Source: Paramixta manurensis
Lineage (GTDB): Bacteria > Pseudomonadota > Gammaproteobacteria > Enterobacterales > Enterobacteriaceae
Direction of reading: 5' to 3'
DNA length: 64,000 nucleotides
Assembly: GCF_013285385.1 (NCBI RefSeq)
Contig: NZ_CP054212.1
Location: 4,340,001-4,404,000 of the forward strand
Shown here: in pieces, positions 36,475 to 46,556 of the stretch
How the letters are laid out: each line of letters starts with the position of its first letter
Position numbering within the stretch: the stretch's first letter is position 1
The notes under the pieces: generated by a model
Told to the model about the DNA's origin: nothing
The model's database searches: none
Seen by the model: the letters and a program-made list of their open reading frames with translations, nothing else
Made by a program: the position numbers and the translations under genes

Positions 36475-37427
36475 TTGTAAAAACCTCATCAATGGGCGAC
36501 GTGTTGCATACTCTGCCGGCCTTGACCGATGCTATGGAGGCCATCCCCGGCATTCGTTTTGATTGGGTAGTTGAAGAAGGCTTTGCGCAAATTCCGGGCT
36601 GGCATCCCGCGGTTGATCGTGTCCTGCCGGTTGCCATTCGGCGCTGGCGTAAACACTGGTTTGGCAGCCAACAGCGTGAAGAGCGCGTCAAGTTCAAACG
36701 AGAATTGCAATCCTGCCAATACGATATTGTCATTGATGCACAGGGATTAATTAAAAGTGCCGCGCTGGTTACCCGCTTGGCTAAAGGGGTCAAACACGGG
36801 CAGGATAGTCGTAGCGCACGTGAGCCGTTCGCCAGTTGGTGGTTTGATAAGCGCCATGAAATTGATAAAAAGCAGCATGCCGTAGAAAGAACGCGTGAAC
36901 TGTTTGCTAAAAGTCTGGGCTATGAAAAACCTGCCACAACGGGTGACTATGCCATAGCCAACCACTTTCTTGCCCATCCTCCCGCCGATGCGAATCAATA
37001 TTTGGTTTTCTTGCATTCCACCACGCGTGCGGATAAACACTGGCCGGAAAGCCATTGGCGCGATCTAATTATACAATTGCGTGACTCAGGATTAGGGATA
37101 AAGCTACCGTGGGGATCGGAAGCAGAACGCCAGCGTGCGCTGCGTTTAGCGGAGGGAGTGGATTACGTTGAGGTGCTTCCCAAGCTGACGCTGGAAGAGG
37201 TTGCCACACAATTGGTAGGGGCCCGTGCTGTAGTTTCGGTAGATACCGGCCTGAGCCATCTGGCCGCCGCGTTAGATCGTCCCAATATCACCCTGTATGG
37301 CCCAACCGATCCAGGTTTAATTGGTGGTTATGGGAAAAACCAAACTGCGTGCTGTTCAGAGACCAAAAGTCTCAATGATTTGGAGCCAGAAAAAGTATTC
37401 CTCGCTCTGGCTCCAATTATTTATTGA
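36462..37427 (+). CDS. waaC: ADP-heptose:LPS heptosyltransferase I
   Basis: GT9 enzyme adding the first heptose to Kdo2-lipid A. 321 residues. N-terminal VKTSSMGDVLHTLPAL, substrate loop LHSTTRADKHWPE, and SVDTGLSHLAAAL near the end. Ends the rightward hldD-waaF-waaC operon; convergent with waaL 35 bases away. Confidence 0.96.
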   Translation: MRVLIVKTSSMGDVLHTLPALTDAMEAIPGIRFDWVVEEGFAQIPGWHPAVDRVLPVAIRRWRKHWFGSQQREERVKFKRELQSCQYDIVIDAQGLIKSAALVTRLAKGVKHGQDSRSAREPFASWWFDKRHEIDKKQHAVERTRELFAKSLGYEKPATTGDYAIANHFLAHPPADANQYLVFLHSTTRADKHWPESHWRDLIIQLRDSGLGIKLPWGSEAERQRALRLAEGVDYVEVLPKLTLEEVATQLVGARAVVSVDTGLSHLAAALDRPNITLYGPTDPGLIGGYGKNQTACCSETKSLNDLEPEKVFLALAPIIY

Positions 37428-37462
37428 AAAGGATTTTTTTCTTAACTAAAGGAGATAAACCT

Positions 37463-38746
37463 TTATCGGGATATCTCCTCAGCCGAAGTATCACTTTCCT
37501 TATTATTTGACAGCAATAGGCTAGATAAGAATAAGGTTATTATCCATGAAGCAGGAATCGGCTTGGCATGCATGATGACATCGCTTATACCAAAAAGCAT
37601 CATGGCTATGGGGAAAATAACTAATAACGCTTTTTTTGACTTAATTGCATAGTAGAACAATGAAAAATAGAACAATACAAGGACAATAACTCCCGAGATT
37701 CCTTTAGTCGATAGTGCCTCAATCGTTTCATTGTGCATATGAACGCCAAGATAGGGTATTGCTCCACGATATTGCTTATCTGCCGTTACCAGTTTCTTGA
37801 TTTTCGTCCCCCGTTCCTCGAGCGATTGCCATGAGAAATTCTTGTCTGCAGTAGCCGAGCCTACATCGAACATAGCAATTCTGGCACCAACGGATGAATT
37901 ACTATTATTGCTGTAATATAAATCCAAGTCTTTATTTAAATAATCAACACGAGAAGTTATTGTATTCTTAAAAATAAAACCACACAATACAAACCCTATC
38001 CCTAATAATAATAAAAGATTAAGAAGTAATTTTTTTTCCTTTCTATAATTAATAAGAAGAGTCAACACGGTTACTAATGGATATGTAAAGATTGCAGAAC
38101 GCGTGCCAGTCATAACAATGGCTGAGAAGCTCAGAATAAAGTTAGCGAAAAAAATCGGCCATTTATATTTTAGGTTTGATTTTAAAATAACGAATGAAGC
38201 GTAAATAGCTGAGAACGTAATCATGTAAGCAGCTATTGTTGCTGCCCCACGCTGGCCAGCAGTTCCACTCATTGCAGACAAAGGAATTCTTGGAACGCCC
38301 AAATAGATAAATTGATAGAATGCACGAGCCCAAATGAGCAGCTGTCCGATGAAAACAAAAAACAAATGACAGGATATTTTAATCTTTTTTCTGGAATTAA
38401 CTAAAATTAAAAAGGAAAAAGCGCTGAAGACAGCCATCTTGCCCATTTCAAGATAGCCTCGATAAGCATTTTTATACACAACTTCTGGTGACTTATAGAA
38501 CGCATACCAACTTAAGTCTAAAATCCCTAGTACCAACAGGGCATAAAATATTATTTTTCCATCACTATTGAGATATTCTTTGGGCTTAATAAAAAAAATA
38601 AATATAGAAGCGAAACCAGAAACATTAATAATCTTATTGCTTACATTAGGGTCTATGGGAATAAAAACAAAACCAATGTAATATAAAAATAATATTGCGC
38701 TACTCATAAAAAATACAACTGGACAATTTTTCAATGTTAGTTTCAT
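37463..38746 (-). CDS. waaL: O-antigen ligase WaaL
   Basis: Wzy_C-family polytopic membrane enzyme that transfers O-antigen from undecaprenyl diphosphate to the lipid A core. 427 residues with about 10-12 hydrophobic helices. Large periplasmic loop with the signature HMHNETIEALSTKGISG; TGTRSAIFTYP supplies a conserved Arg. Last gene of the leftward waa operon. The region is markedly AT-rich compared with neighbours. Sequence varies widely in this family, so identity rests on topology, motif and position. Confidence 0.88.
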   Translation of the reverse strand: MKLTLKNCPVVFFMSSAILFLYYIGFVFIPIDPNVSNKIINVSGFASIFIFFIKPKEYLNSDGKIIFYALLVLGILDLSWYAFYKSPEVVYKNAYRGYLEMGKMAVFSAFSFLILVNSRKKIKISCHLFFVFIGQLLIWARAFYQFIYLGVPRIPLSAMSGTAGQRGAATIAAYMITFSAIYASFVILKSNLKYKWPIFFANFILSFSAIVMTGTRSAIFTYPLVTVLTLLINYRKEKKLLLNLLLLLGIGFVLCGFIFKNTITSRVDYLNKDLDLYYSNNSNSSVGARIAMFDVGSATADKNFSWQSLEERGTKIKKLVTADKQYRGAIPYLGVHMHNETIEALSTKGISGVIVLVLFYFSLFYYAIKSKKALLVIFPIAMMLFGISDVIMHAKPIPASWIITLFLSSLLLSNNKESDTSAEEISR

Positions 38747-38850
38747 ATCTGAGTTATCGATAGCATGCGGATGGATAATATTTTAAGCGTATTTTTGACA
38801 TAATACAGAGAAAATGAAAGGTGTTGCAAAGTTATCCCCAATTAAGACTG

Positions 38851-39624
38851 TTATCGTTGCAAAGAAAAAAACAAAACTCTAATCCATGATCTAATTTTCT
38901 TTAAGCCCATTCGGAACTTACTTCTTTTGGTCTTGTAACCAGACAGCATTAGTCTCTCTGACTCGAGGTTACTGTTTAGCGGAGTTACTATTGGGTGAGA
39001 AATTATTTCAGACAAATAAAAATCTGTAATAATCCCTTTCTTATACATCAAGTTCCAGTTGTCTGCACGATAAGTTCCAAAACTATCTAATAAGGCAACG
39101 AACTCTTGACACATTTGATAACTAATAAGATAACAACAAGCTCTTCGAACCTTTTTTTTATTATAGGTCACCCTTCGTAGGCGAATCCTTCCTATGGAAG
39201 CAAAATTAAAAAAACTTACACTTAAAACAGGATATTCATGAAGCCCTTTTTGCCCGCCTAATAAATATAAGTTCTTGCAATCAAGCTTTTTATATTGCCC
39301 ATAATTTAAATGATTTAATAAGTGTTTTAATCTTTCATCAACCTTAACATCATCCTCCAGAATAATACTCCATTTATGTTTCTTTTCCAGGATGTCATGA
39401 TAAATTTTTTGATGGCTTATCGTACATGCTATTTCACTATTTGTCATGACAGGGCCGTCGCCTTTTGATTTAAAAGACGATATAATTTCTTTATTGTCAT
39501 CATTTTTTGCATCGATTGCATCAAAAAAAACGAAATCAATGTCCATCTCACGAAGGTCTTTTTCAATTTTATTTCTTCTTTTTTTATCGCGAGCGAGTGA
39601 TATAATATATACGGGTATAGTCAT
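38851..39624 (-). CDS. Glycosyltransferase family 25 (LPS core hexosyltransferase)
   Basis: 257 residues with GT25 features: VYIISLARDKKRR at the start (sugar-nucleotide pocket), MTNSEIACTISHQKIY and ILEDDVKVD (metal-binding acidic motif about 98-104). The family includes beta-1,4-galactosyl- and glucosyltransferases of Haemophilus and Neisseria LPS. Next to the ligase gene, so it probably adds an outer-core sugar. Donor and linkage cannot be told from sequence. E. coli K-12 has no counterpart in this position. Confidence 0.8.
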   Translation of the reverse strand: MTIPVYIISLARDKKRRNKIEKDLREMDIDFVFFDAIDAKNDDNKEIISSFKSKGDGPVMTNSEIACTISHQKIYHDILEKKHKWSIILEDDVKVDERLKHLLNHLNYGQYKKLDCKNLYLLGGQKGLHEYPVLSVSFFNFASIGRIRLRRVTYNKKKVRRACCYLISYQMCQEFVALLDSFGTYRADNWNLMYKKGIITDFYLSEIISHPIVTPLNSNLESERLMLSGYKTKRSKFRMGLKKIRSWIRVLFFSLQR

Positions 39625-39677
39625 TTAGAGGACCTTAAAGTTTAATAAAAAGTATAGCAATTTTTATTAAAATTAAA

Positions 39678-40706
39678 TTATCTCATTATTCTTTTTAGTT
39701 TTTCAAAAATATATCTTGAATAAGAAAAGGTTGCAGAAATATAACATCCACTTTTTCTATAATGTCTATATTTTAACTTAAGTTGCTTTTCACCTTTAGC
39801 ATTAGATAGAGGTATATCACACCATGCCGAACCCAAAAAAGCATCATTAAAAAATTTCTGGCAGGGATAGTCAGTCCAATTATGCCAAGGTTTCGTCACG
39901 CCGACATAATGAATCAACTTTGTGTCTTCATGAATGGTTTTTTTATATTCATTTGCGTCTTTGTTCTTAAGCTCATAGTCTAAACCATAAAAGCAATTGT
40001 AATTGCCGCTCATAAATAGACAATGGCTAAAAAATAATATATTTAGTATATCTTGATCAAGACATTTATATTTAACATGCATTGGATCATCAGCAAGCAT
40101 ATTTATTGCTTTTTCAGATAATTTACGGCTTTTCCATTCAGACAGCATTATAAATATAACACCAGCATTAAAATAGTTACCCGCTAAATTATCTATATTT
40201 AAACGAATTGCAGGCTTTCCTTGCATATAAGGAATATCCCTAACTACTGCTACGAAATGGTTCCGATCAAACTTAATTTCAAATAGTTCATATAAATTTC
40301 CTTTGCATATGACATCAGCATCAAGATAGAGCACTTTATCGCATTCGCCACTTAAATACTCGAAAGCAATAAAACGAAAAAAAGTTGCATAAGACCATTG
40401 CCTGGCACTAGGAAATATTTTATTAAAACCATCAGAAATCTTATATATTCTTACTAATGTATTTTTCCTCGAATTAGTAAAATCTTTTACCCGTTTTAAG
40501 TAATCGTCATTTATAGAGTCAGTAAATATATGGAATCTGAGTAAAATATCACTATTGTGCAACGCTATCGATTGCATCGATATCGCGGCACCAAGTAGGA
40601 AATCATTGTCTACGCCATATGCAATATCAAGGATTGGCTTGCCACAATGTTTATCTACTTTACCTAATGTATATATATTACTGATTCCCTCTTTAACTAT
40701 ATCCAT
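39678..40706 (-). CDS. Glycosyltransferase family 8, LPS outer core (WaaJ/WaaR-like)
   Basis: 342 residues, GT8 fold: LDIAYGVDNDFLLGAAISMQSI N-terminus, DAD metal motif in VLYLDADV (about 150), FNAGVI, LDQDILNI and HYVGVTKPWHNW at the C-terminal metal site. In E. coli and Salmonella such enzymes (WaaO, WaaI, WaaR, WaaJ) add alpha-linked Gal or Glc to the outer core. Which one this is cannot be decided. Third GT8 gene of the operon; downstream of waaY. Confidence 0.82.
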   Translation of the reverse strand: MDIVKEGISNIYTLGKVDKHCGKPILDIAYGVDNDFLLGAAISMQSIALHNSDILLRFHIFTDSINDDYLKRVKDFTNSRKNTLVRIYKISDGFNKIFPSARQWSYATFFRFIAFEYLSGECDKVLYLDADVICKGNLYELFEIKFDRNHFVAVVRDIPYMQGKPAIRLNIDNLAGNYFNAGVIFIMLSEWKSRKLSEKAINMLADDPMHVKYKCLDQDILNILFFSHCLFMSGNYNCFYGLDYELKNKDANEYKKTIHEDTKLIHYVGVTKPWHNWTDYPCQKFFNDAFLGSAWCDIPLSNAKGEKQLKLKYRHYRKSGCYISATFSYSRYIFEKLKRIMR

Positions 40707-40763
40707 AAATTATCCAAACAGTATCGTGAAATTAAAAACTAATGATAAAACTAGAATTAAAAA

Positions 40764-41456
40764 CTATTTCTTCCCTTTTATTTTTTTCATAAAATTACGG
40801 AACCGCAACTTATAGATAACTTTATAGTATCCTAGATCTTTTATTTCGTTTTTTATTCCTAAATGCCGTTCCATTGCCATGCGATCCTTTGCTCTTCTCT
40901 CAGAATTACAACTTTTCCCTGATAAATCAATAATTCTAACTCCGCTATTACTAATAATAAAATTCCCTTTATGCGGATCCCCTGATAACATACCTACTTG
41001 ATGCAGTTTCTGCATAGAAAGTTTTATTTCTGATTTAATATTATCTTCAATAATCTCTAAATCGCTTAGCTCTACTCCCTCGACATACTCGATTAGCATA
41101 ATAAAGACACTTGCATAATTAAATATCTTTCGCTCGGCTAAGAAATAAAAGTCATTCGGGAAAAGCAATCCTGTACTTCTCACCCGGTCAGTTTCAAAAA
41201 TTAAATTTTTATAATAATCACCTTTAACAAATGACTTTAAAAACCTTTCAACTTTTTTACTCTTGGGAGCAAATACCTTATATACAAATTTTCCATACGA
41301 TGTTTCTATTAATGAGACCTTAGTATCATCAATATTTCTAAGTACCTTTAAGGTTTTTACTTTATATTTTAGTACATCATCCAAAATGCTTTTATACTTT
41401 GAATCATTATCTTTTAGATAAACAAAAAGACCTTTATATCGATAGGAACTTATCAT
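40764..41456 (-). CDS. waaY: LPS core heptose(II) kinase WaaY
   Basis: 230-residue RIO/WaaP-like kinase that phosphorylates heptose II of the inner core, tightening the outer membrane. Strong similarity to E. coli WaaY: N-terminal SYRYKGLFVYLKDND, FVYKVFAPKSKKVERFLKSFVKGDYY, catalytic GDPHKGNFI and IDLSGK. Lies between two GT8 genes, one base from the upstream stop. Confidence 0.93.
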   Translation of the reverse strand: MISSYRYKGLFVYLKDNDSKYKSILDDVLKYKVKTLKVLRNIDDTKVSLIETSYGKFVYKVFAPKSKKVERFLKSFVKGDYYKNLIFETDRVRSTGLLFPNDFYFLAERKIFNYASVFIMLIEYVEGVELSDLEIIEDNIKSEIKLSMQKLHQVGMLSGDPHKGNFIISNSGVRIIDLSGKSCNSERRAKDRMAMERHLGIKNEIKDLGYYKVIYKLRFRNFMKKIKGKK

Positions 41457-41457
41457 T

Positions 41458-42492
41458 TCAAAACCATTTATTTTTTAACTTAGAAAGATTATAAGATATA
41501 GCCTTATATAGGCCTAACACATATTCTTTTTTTGCTAATCTATGTTTATATTCTTTTTGCTTTTCAGTAACAGAAATTGCTTTTTTTAAACCACTTTTAT
41601 CCCATGGCGATAATTTAAAAGCATCATAAAAATATTTTGTTGATGGATAGTCAGCCCATTCATGCCAAGGTTTAGTAATTCCCGTATAGTGAATTAATAT
41701 AGTGTCTTCTTTTATAATATCTCTATAACGTAAATGCGTTCTATCATTCAATTCATTTTTAATCGAGTAGATACAATTGAATTTTTTTGGTAAATAAATA
41801 ACTTTTTCATTCAAAATAATGTTCAAAATATCTTGATCAGGATATTTAACTTTACCACCAATCTCAGGATCTAACAGCATATCAATGGCAATATTAGTTA
41901 GACCACACGCACGCCAAATGGACAAATTAACTAACATGACGCCAGAGTTAAAGTACTCTACTCCAGATAATAGTTCCTGTCCTAACTTAGATGTACTTTT
42001 AGTCAGCGTTGATGATAAGTCTTTAACGACTGCAGCAATATTATCTTCTAAATCTAATGTAACTAATTGATCAACGCTACCTTTGCAAAAAACATCAGCA
42101 TCTAAGTATAAAACTCTTTTTAAGCTTTGGCCCAAATACTCGAATGCAAGAAGTCTGAAATACATAGCATAAGACCAAATTTTAGTACTTGGTAGCTTTG
42201 AAAAAAAATCGACGGAGACAATATAAACAACTATCTTTGTATTAAAATATTTTGCAATAGAGTTTAATTTATTACGGTAATCTATTTGACATTCATTTAA
42301 AAATAAATGAAAACAGAATTGCTTATCTTTATTATTAGTCAGTAGTGAAACAATAGATATAGCAACACCAAATTGATAGTTCTCATCCACACCATAGGTA
42401 ACGTTAAGCACATTATCTTGTAAAGGGCTAGAGTAGTCTATTTCGTCAGCAGCACTTACTGAGTCAGCGAGTCTATAATCCATAAATTTCAT
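41458..42492 (-). CDS. Glycosyltransferase family 8, LPS outer core
   Basis: 344 residues with the same layout as its neighbours: NVTYGVDENYQFGVAISIVSL, DAD motif in VLYLDADV, FNSGVMLVNL, PDQDILNI and HYTGITKPWHEWADYP. Overlaps the upstream GT8 gene by four bases. Probable UDP-Glc/UDP-Gal alpha-transferase acting after the first outer-core hexose. Confidence 0.85.
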   Translation of the reverse strand: MKFMDYRLADSVSAADEIDYSSPLQDNVLNVTYGVDENYQFGVAISIVSLLTNNKDKQFCFHLFLNECQIDYRNKLNSIAKYFNTKIVVYIVSVDFFSKLPSTKIWSYAMYFRLLAFEYLGQSLKRVLYLDADVFCKGSVDQLVTLDLEDNIAAVVKDLSSTLTKSTSKLGQELLSGVEYFNSGVMLVNLSIWRACGLTNIAIDMLLDPEIGGKVKYPDQDILNIILNEKVIYLPKKFNCIYSIKNELNDRTHLRYRDIIKEDTILIHYTGITKPWHEWADYPSTKYFYDAFKLSPWDKSGLKKAISVTEKQKEYKHRLAKKEYVLGLYKAISYNLSKLKNKWF

Positions 42493-43523
42493 TCACTTTT
42501 TATAATCTTTGACAAAAAATATTTAAAGTAAAAAACAAACCCTCTGAAGTAATTCTTTTTATTTATTTCGTGTTTTGCAGCATAGCGTAATTGACTACTA
42601 CTTACCGGCTCCAGCAATGGTGAACTTTTCCATGGGGATGCGTTTCTTACTGTAAGAAAAAAATCTGTCACCAAATATTCGTTTGCCCAAGCATGCCATG
42701 GTTTTGTAGGCCCAATATAGTGGATGAGCCTTACATCTGTATATAATGGTCGGATGGGGTCTTTTTTTAACTCATAGTTGATACTATATTGTGTATTGTA
42801 TTTTTTATCCAGAAACATAACTTTTTTGCATGCAACTAAATTTAAAACGTCTTGATCAAAATAAGTTATTTTATTTATGAGATTCTTATCCGAAAGCGCA
42901 GCCATCGCTTTTTCAGTTATCTGCTGTTTTTGCCATTCAACAATATTAATGATCAGAACGCCACTGTTAAAATAACCATCGGCTAGAATAGGTTCCCCCA
43001 ACCTCTCTGCCCTATTTTTCCACCAAACATCATTTCTTTCGGTAGCTGCAGCTAAGACATTATTCTGCAAAGCAATATCAAAAAGTGGATTAATACTCCC
43101 TATGCACAACACATCAGAGTCGAGATAGATTACCTTATCTATTTTATGAGCAAAAAAATCAGCAATAATAAATCGATAGTAGATAGCTGCTGACCATAAT
43201 TTATTAACGGGAAGAAGGGTAAGTTTTAACTTGTCAATGAAATGTATTGTAACTTTTGTTTTATATTGACTCGAAATTTCTTTAAACTTGTTCTTTTCAT
43301 CCTCATTTAACTCATCAGTGAATACATGGAAATGCAGATTTTTCCCTCTACTCTCTCTCAGTACTGAAACAATTGATACTGCACATCCCATGAGAAAGGC
43401 ACGATCCGTACCGTAAGTAATATGGCTTACGTTAACCTCATCATAAAAATAATTATCAGAGATAAATTCGATGCTTTCAATTACTATTTCATCTGCATTA
43501 AAATACATAGTATTTTTATCCAT
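42489..43523 (-). CDS. Glycosyltransferase family 8, LPS outer core (WaaO/WaaI-like by position)
   Basis: 344 residues; HITYGTDRAFLMGCAVSIVSV, DSD motif in VIYLDSDV (usual DAD replaced by DSD), FNSGVLIINI, FDQDVLNL, HYIGPTKPWHAW. By position right after waaP it may be the alpha-1,3 enzyme that adds the second outer-core hexose (WaaO/WaaI). One base separates it from waaP. Confidence 0.85.
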   Translation of the reverse strand: MDKNTMYFNADEIVIESIEFISDNYFYDEVNVSHITYGTDRAFLMGCAVSIVSVLRESRGKNLHFHVFTDELNEDEKNKFKEISSQYKTKVTIHFIDKLKLTLLPVNKLWSAAIYYRFIIADFFAHKIDKVIYLDSDVLCIGSINPLFDIALQNNVLAAATERNDVWWKNRAERLGEPILADGYFNSGVLIINIVEWQKQQITEKAMAALSDKNLINKITYFDQDVLNLVACKKVMFLDKKYNTQYSINYELKKDPIRPLYTDVRLIHYIGPTKPWHAWANEYLVTDFFLTVRNASPWKSSPLLEPVSSSQLRYAAKHEINKKNYFRGFVFYFKYFLSKIIKSE

Positions 43524-43524
43524 A

Positions 43525-44325
43525 TCATAGAGACTTTCTGATAGTCCTTTCTTTTATCTTCTCAGCTTTCATGTCGATGTGCCGAAGCAATTCATTTTCT
43601 ATCTTTAAATTTTCACGGAGACTATCACAAGGAAAATAAGTCATCATAAAGCGGATGTAATCACGCCTTGTCAACCCGATATCCAGAGACGAAAAATATA
43701 GGCCAATTAAATCTTTGTCTCGCCAACGACGTGGTACTTTTGTTCGAATTTGTGAGCGATGCAAATCAATAACCGATAGTTTTAATGTATTTTCAGTACC
43801 ATCAAAGGGTAAATGCAATAAAAAATGACAGATATAACAGTCGCGATGATTAATACCACTTCGGTGCATTTCTCTGACCATCTCTGCAACACGTTTTATA
43901 ATTGCGCGTTTAACATGTAGTTCCGGAGGGTTTTTGACCCAATCCGCGCAATAGTCTTCCAGGCTAATGGTCGGCGCTAAATCCTCGGTGATGATAAAAG
44001 AGGTTCGACGCAACGGGTTAAGCCCTTTCTGACCAAAGCCAATCCCCTTCATTGTATCTACGCCCTGTTCGGCAAGACGATGAATGGCTTTCCACTCACG
44101 ATCAGCGCCCAAGACTGGCAAGCGCAATGAAAGAAGGTTTTTCACCACCTCTTTGAGAGTCGTACCGTAATGGAGTTTAATAAAATACCCTTTTCCGGCG
44201 ATCTCAAAACGCAATGTTTTGCGGGTTTCCAGGGCACGGAAAACGTCCCCCTGCAGTTTTTCTGCTTCAGAAAAAGGATCTTTACCTCGCCACAGGGTCG
44301 CCAGCGGCTCGTTGAGTTCAACCAT
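43525..44325 (-). CDS. waaP: LPS core heptose(I) kinase WaaP
   Basis: Protein-kinase-fold enzyme phosphorylating heptose I, needed for outer-membrane integrity. 266 residues. KLHYGTTLKEV, nucleotide-binding Lys region, catalytic GINHRDCYICHF and VIDLHRSQ. Overlaps waaG by eight bases. Confidence 0.96.
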   Translation of the reverse strand: MVELNEPLATLWRGKDPFSEAEKLQGDVFRALETRKTLRFEIAGKGYFIKLHYGTTLKEVVKNLLSLRLPVLGADREWKAIHRLAEQGVDTMKGIGFGQKGLNPLRRTSFIITEDLAPTISLEDYCADWVKNPPELHVKRAIIKRVAEMVREMHRSGINHRDCYICHFLLHLPFDGTENTLKLSVIDLHRSQIRTKVPRRWRDKDLIGLYFSSLDIGLTRRDYIRFMMTYFPCDSLRENLKIENELLRHIDMKAEKIKERTIRKSL

Positions 44326-45442
44326 GTTGATTATCCGTAATTATATCTGCGGCACGCTCTGGCAAACTGTATAAATCTTGCGTATCGGCGTAAGAACGCG
44401 CGTTATCCGCCCATGCCTGACGCAATGCCGGCTTACTTAACGCGTTGCAGAGCACATTATTCAGGCGTTCCTGCCGATATGGTTCGGTAATAACCTCGCC
44501 ACAATTAGCCTTAGTAAGGTGATGTGCGTAACCACAAACCTCAGTTGCAAGTACCGGTAAACCTGCAGCTATCGCTTCAAGTAACACAATACCTGCGGCT
44601 TCCTGATATGCAGGGTGCATTAAGAGGTCTGCCGCAGCCATTAATTCTGCAACATCGTTACGACCAGAGAAAAAGCGTACATTTTTCCCCACGCCTCGTT
44701 TTTCCGCGATCGCAGCAAAGCGGGTAGGTTTATCTTGGCCAACAACGTACAACAAGGTGTTTTGTCTAATGGTTTCAGGCAAAGCTGCCACAGCCTGAAT
44801 TGAGCGATCAACACCTTTACGGGTGAAATCGGAACCCACCTGCAACAACAGATTCTGATGCTCTGTTATCCCATTCTTTTCTCTATATATTTTGCGAGCT
44901 TCGGGGATCTGATTACTGTATTTACGGTCGGGATAAATTCCCGGTGGCAGAATAAGAAATCGCTCTGGCTCGGTATCATAGTAGTTTCGGAAATCAGCGA
45001 TTTGTTTTTCCGTCAACATCAATAACGTTGTCTTGGCGCCCCGCTCAAAAGTCGCTCGCTCAAAAGCCGCATAATGTCGGTAACGCCCGGTCAGCCGATA
45101 TAAACATCCTTTTTCGCGTGCAACTTTCTCTGCATAGCAAACATCCGCGGCGTAATACACATCAAGTCCAGGCATTTTGTTAAACCCGACAACTCGATCA
45201 ACTGGGTGTTGTTTGAGATCTGCCTGTACCCATTGGTAATACTCAGCATTACGACCATGATTGGTTCTGGATTTAACAGCCACCTGTATCAATTTGAATT
45301 CAGCTGGACACTCTCCCTGCCAGGATTGAACATATACACGAACCTGATGGCCACGTGCAGCCACCGTCTGCGCAATGCGCATAAAATCGCGTTGTAATCC
45401 ACCAAACGGGAAATATTTGTACAAGCAAAAGGCAACAATCAT
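44318..45442 (-). CDS. waaG: LPS core glucosyltransferase I WaaG
   Basis: GT4 retaining glucosyltransferase adding the first outer-core glucose to heptose II. 374 residues. FPFGGLQRDF near the N-terminus, and the E-x7-E motif EAAGIVLLEAIAAGLPV (about 281-297) for UDP-glucose. Overlaps waaQ by four bases. Confidence 0.96.
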   Translation of the reverse strand: MIVAFCLYKYFPFGGLQRDFMRIAQTVAARGHQVRVYVQSWQGECPAEFKLIQVAVKSRTNHGRNAEYYQWVQADLKQHPVDRVVGFNKMPGLDVYYAADVCYAEKVAREKGCLYRLTGRYRHYAAFERATFERGAKTTLLMLTEKQIADFRNYYDTEPERFLILPPGIYPDRKYSNQIPEARKIYREKNGITEHQNLLLQVGSDFTRKGVDRSIQAVAALPETIRQNTLLYVVGQDKPTRFAAIAEKRGVGKNVRFFSGRNDVAELMAAADLLMHPAYQEAAGIVLLEAIAAGLPVLATEVCGYAHHLTKANCGEVITEPYRQERLNNVLCNALSKPALRQAWADNARSYADTQDLYSLPERAADIITDNQHG

Positions 45443-46509
45443 GATTCCTGATCCATCGATAAAGATGCACGATGTGGCGGCAAAAGGCGTTCCGCTGCGG
45501 AGATAACATCAGTAGCTGGAATAACCGAGAGATACCGTTTATTGCGATCCCGCTGTTCACGAGGCGGCATTGGCTGATAATCCCCCGCCCAGAACTGGAT
45601 CATATTTTTTGACCACGGACGCCAAAACACATGGTCCGTCGCACCAAATAAGCAAATAATCGGGGTGTTTACAGCAGCAGCAATATGACCCGGTGCGGAA
45701 TCCACACCAATAAAGAGATCAGCATGATCAATCAGTGCGCCCAACTCAGGAAAACTCGTTTTTCCCGCTAAAGCAGTTACCGGAGCGGTTTTACATCCAG
45801 TAGCAATGGCATGAACACACGCCAAGTCGCTTTCTCCTGGGCCAGATGTCAGAACAACGTCGTATCCGCGCGCGTGCAAAGCGTCAATAAGCTGCGAAAA
45901 TTTCTCATCATCCCAGCACTTAAAAATCTGGCGTGCCGTGGGCTGTATCACCACGTAATGCTCGCCGACTCCAAACTTAGCGAGTTCATGTTGAATACGT
46001 TGCCAATGCTCAGCTTTATAGCTCATGGTCGTTTCAGTACAGCGTGATTTGAGCTGAAGCACGTCTAATACTGACAGATTACTTTCAACCACATTCTCCC
46101 CTTTCAGAGGAGCTAAATGAGTAAAGCTGTTACGCCAGAACGATGCCTGTCTATGGGTATAATCTTGGGATATTTTGACTTTTGCCCTTATCATGCGGAC
46201 CAACATCGCAACGATCCATTGATCCGTCAGGTTTACGATCAAATCATAGTGATTTTGCCGCAATACCTTCACCAAAGAACAAAAGTTGGAAATTTTCGCT
46301 CTTGTTCCTGCGCCTTTATTACTGACGCCATACAGCGCATTGATATCCGGATTTTCCGATAAAATTGGAATAGTATCCTGATACAAAAGCACGTCGATTT
46401 TCGCATTAGGGTAACTCTGTTTCAGAGTGCTGATAACCGGCGTCGTCAGCAACATATCCCCATGAAATCGCATTTTAATGACTAAAATTTTGTTAAATCG
46501 CTTTTCCAC
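45439..46509 (-). CDS. waaQ: LPS heptosyltransferase III WaaQ
   Basis: GT9 enzyme adding heptose III as a branch on heptose II. 356 residues. VIKMRFHGDMLLTTPV, QPTARQIFKCWDDEKF and GVDSAPGHIAAAVNTP are family signatures. First gene of the operon; the JUMPStart element lies 48 bases upstream of its start. Confidence 0.95.
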   Translation of the reverse strand: MEKRFNKILVIKMRFHGDMLLTTPVISTLKQSYPNAKIDVLLYQDTIPILSENPDINALYGVSNKGAGTRAKISNFCSLVKVLRQNHYDLIVNLTDQWIVAMLVRMIRAKVKISQDYTHRQASFWRNSFTHLAPLKGENVVESNLSVLDVLQLKSRCTETTMSYKAEHWQRIQHELAKFGVGEHYVVIQPTARQIFKCWDDEKFSQLIDALHARGYDVVLTSGPGESDLACVHAIATGCKTAPVTALAGKTSFPELGALIDHADLFIGVDSAPGHIAAAVNTPIICLFGATDHVFWRPWSKNMIQFWAGDYQPMPPREQRDRNKRYLSVIPATDVISAAERLLPPHRASLSMDQES

Positions 46510-46556
46510 AAGCCGCTCTTCGTTGTTGTTAACGCGATGTTGAGAACCTATCCGGG

